Shown here: piece after piece, positions 63,079-64,000 of the stretch
Layout: every line of letters begins with the position of its first letter
Numbering within the stretch: the stretch's first letter is position 1
Origin: Thalassotalea sp. HSM 43
GTDB lineage: Bacteria; Pseudomonadota; Gammaproteobacteria; Enterobacterales; Alteromonadaceae
Reading direction: 5' to 3'
Assembly: GCF_004752005.1 (NCBI RefSeq)
Contig: NZ_CP038493.1
Coordinates: forward strand, 1,636,302 to 1,700,301
Length of the DNA stretch: 64,000 nucleotides
The notes under the pieces: model-generated
What the model saw: the letters and a program-made list of their open reading frames with translations, nothing else
Database searches by the model: none
What the model was told of the DNA's origin: nothing
Made by a program: the position numbers and the translations under genes

Positions 63079-63972
63079 ATGAAGCGCATGCCGATACCAT
63101 TAATTGATGCCCATCATCATTTATGGGACATTGAGAAAAATCATTACCCTTGGTTAGCCGCCAAGGGGGAAATGCGTTTTTTCGGGCAGCCTGACCCTAT
63201 TCGCGTGAATTATTTGCCAGCAGACTTTATTGAAGATCACCTAAAACAAGTCGAACGTTCAGTGCATATTCAAGTAGGCATCGAACCTTCTGCCAGAGTG
63301 CATGAGACCAAATGGTTACAACAATGCCACAATCAATCAAATGGCAGATACCCGGCAAAAGCCGTGGTCGATATTGATATGTTGGCGACAGATGTTGAGC
63401 AGCAAATCATTGCCCAAAAACAATACAGCATCACTCAAGGGGTGCGACATATTATTGGAAAAAGCACTGAAGAAAACAAACAACTGCCTGATTTTGATCG
63501 AGATAAATGGTTAGCTAGCTTGCAGTTGCTGGTTAAACACCAGCTTAGCTTTGATTTACAGTGCACCAGTGAACAATATCAACAGATATACACGGTGATA
63601 AGGCAAGTTCCAGAGCTTAAAGTCGCTATCTGCCATCTCGCCTCCCCATGGGAGCAAACCGAATCAGGCTTTGCTCACTGGCAACAGTATATGGCGAAGT
63701 TTGCAGCTTTGCCGAATGTGTATATGAAAATATCTGGTTTTGCCATGTTTAATCATGGCTTTATAGAACCAATGTTTATCAAATATGCCAGCCAAGCAAT
63801 CGAGTTATTTGGTGCACAGCGTTGTATGTTAGGCTCTAATTTTCCGGTTGATAAACTATACATGAGTTACCAACAGCTATTAATGGTGTGGCAAAACTTA
63901 CTGTCTATATACGACCAAGAGCAGCAACAGCATCTCGCCTATAACACCGCACAATCGTTTTATCAGCTATAA
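63079..63972 (+). CDS. Amidohydrolase-2 family protein (lactonase-like, COG3618 type)
   Basis: The 297-residue TIM-barrel metal hydrolase starts PIPLIDAHHHLWDIEKNHYPWL, the hallmark of the fuconolactonase/dicarboxylate-lactonase group (metal His in HHH, about 12-14). It continues with VQVGIEPS-like strand ends (HIQVGIEPSA), AICHLASP, YMKISGFAMF and GSNFPVDKLYMSY, the last with the conserved Asp. It should open a lactone or similar cyclic ester. It begins three bases after the SnoaL-like gene and is the last gene seen; the operon may go on beyond the window. Confidence 0.87.
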   Translation: MKRMPIPLIDAHHHLWDIEKNHYPWLAAKGEMRFFGQPDPIRVNYLPADFIEDHLKQVERSVHIQVGIEPSARVHETKWLQQCHNQSNGRYPAKAVVDIDMLATDVEQQIIAQKQYSITQGVRHIIGKSTEENKQLPDFDRDKWLASLQLLVKHQLSFDLQCTSEQYQQIYTVIRQVPELKVAICHLASPWEQTESGFAHWQQYMAKFAALPNVYMKISGFAMFNHGFIEPMFIKYASQAIELFGAQRCMLGSNFPVDKLYMSYQQLLMVWQNLLSIYDQEQQQHLAYNTAQSFYQL

Positions 63973-64000
63973 TTGCAAGCCACTGAGGCAGGCTTTTGCC

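Overview
The window comes from a low-to-moderate GC marine gammaproteobacterium. The block rho, rluF, gpsA-secB-grxC-yibN, gpmI-envC is gammaproteobacterial housekeeping. The complete exosortase A (XrtA/PEP-CTERM) exopolysaccharide locus and the Na+-driven catabolic cluster fit Alteromonadales. Colwelliaceae (for example a Thalassotalea relative) is my guess from gene content only; no 16S gene is present.

Layout. (1) 0-10.4 kb is housekeeping: rho; the pseudouridine synthase rluF; a leftward operon yibN-grxC-secB-gpsA; gpmI overlapping envC; an RDD membrane protein; a YibQ-type deacetylase; and a trypsin-like protease. (2) 10.4-45.2 kb is a 35-kb exosortase A locus. It holds the TPR lipoprotein PrsT, exosortase XrtA followed by a glycosyltransferase, a beta-helix protein and a phosphodiesterase-like protein. 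A tightly overlapping leftward run of 14 genes follows: flippase, glycosyltransferases, acyltransferases, ligase/polymerase, sulfotransferase, asparagine-synthase-like protein, ATP-grasp protein, deacetylases and the initiating sugar-phosphate transferase. A divergent export operon (Wza-like lipoprotein, Wzc-like chain-length protein, tyrosine autokinase, beta-barrel, ATPase) and the PrsK/PrsR two-component system complete it. Together these would build, modify, polymerise and export a surface polysaccharide and process PEP-CTERM proteins. No PEP-CTERM substrate is encoded in the window. (3) 45.4-48.6 kb has an intact tRNA-Arg(CCG) and, 3 kb further on, a degraded copy of it. They bracket a DUF2306-like membrane protein and a CpxR/CpxA-like two-component system.

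(4) 48.7-64 kb is the most unusual part: an accessory catabolic cluster without an obvious characterised counterpart. It contains a bicupin, an SDR dehydrogenase, a histidinol-dehydrogenase homologue resembling the sulfopropanediol dehydrogenase HpsN more than biosynthetic HisD, and a LacI-type regulator. It also contains an alpha/beta hydrolase, an HpcH/HpaI-type aldolase, a lipoprotein hydrolase, a sodium:solute symporter, an amidohydrolase-2 (lactonase-like) and five proteins that each appear to be tandem SnoaL/NTF2-like domains. A palindrome TGACTTCGAAGTCA lies upstream of the symporter operon, and a near copy lies between the divergent SDR and dehydrogenase operons. These are good candidates for the LacI-type operator and would make the cluster one regulon. 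I infer an uptake-and-breakdown route: extracytoplasmic hydrolysis, Na+ symport, SnoaL-type isomerisation, dehydration or ring chemistry, alcohol oxidation, lactone opening and retro-aldol cleavage. The substrate cannot be read from the sequence.

Start codons were moved inside the longest open frame wherever ribosome-binding sites or ATGA-type overlaps indicated it; those cases are noted.
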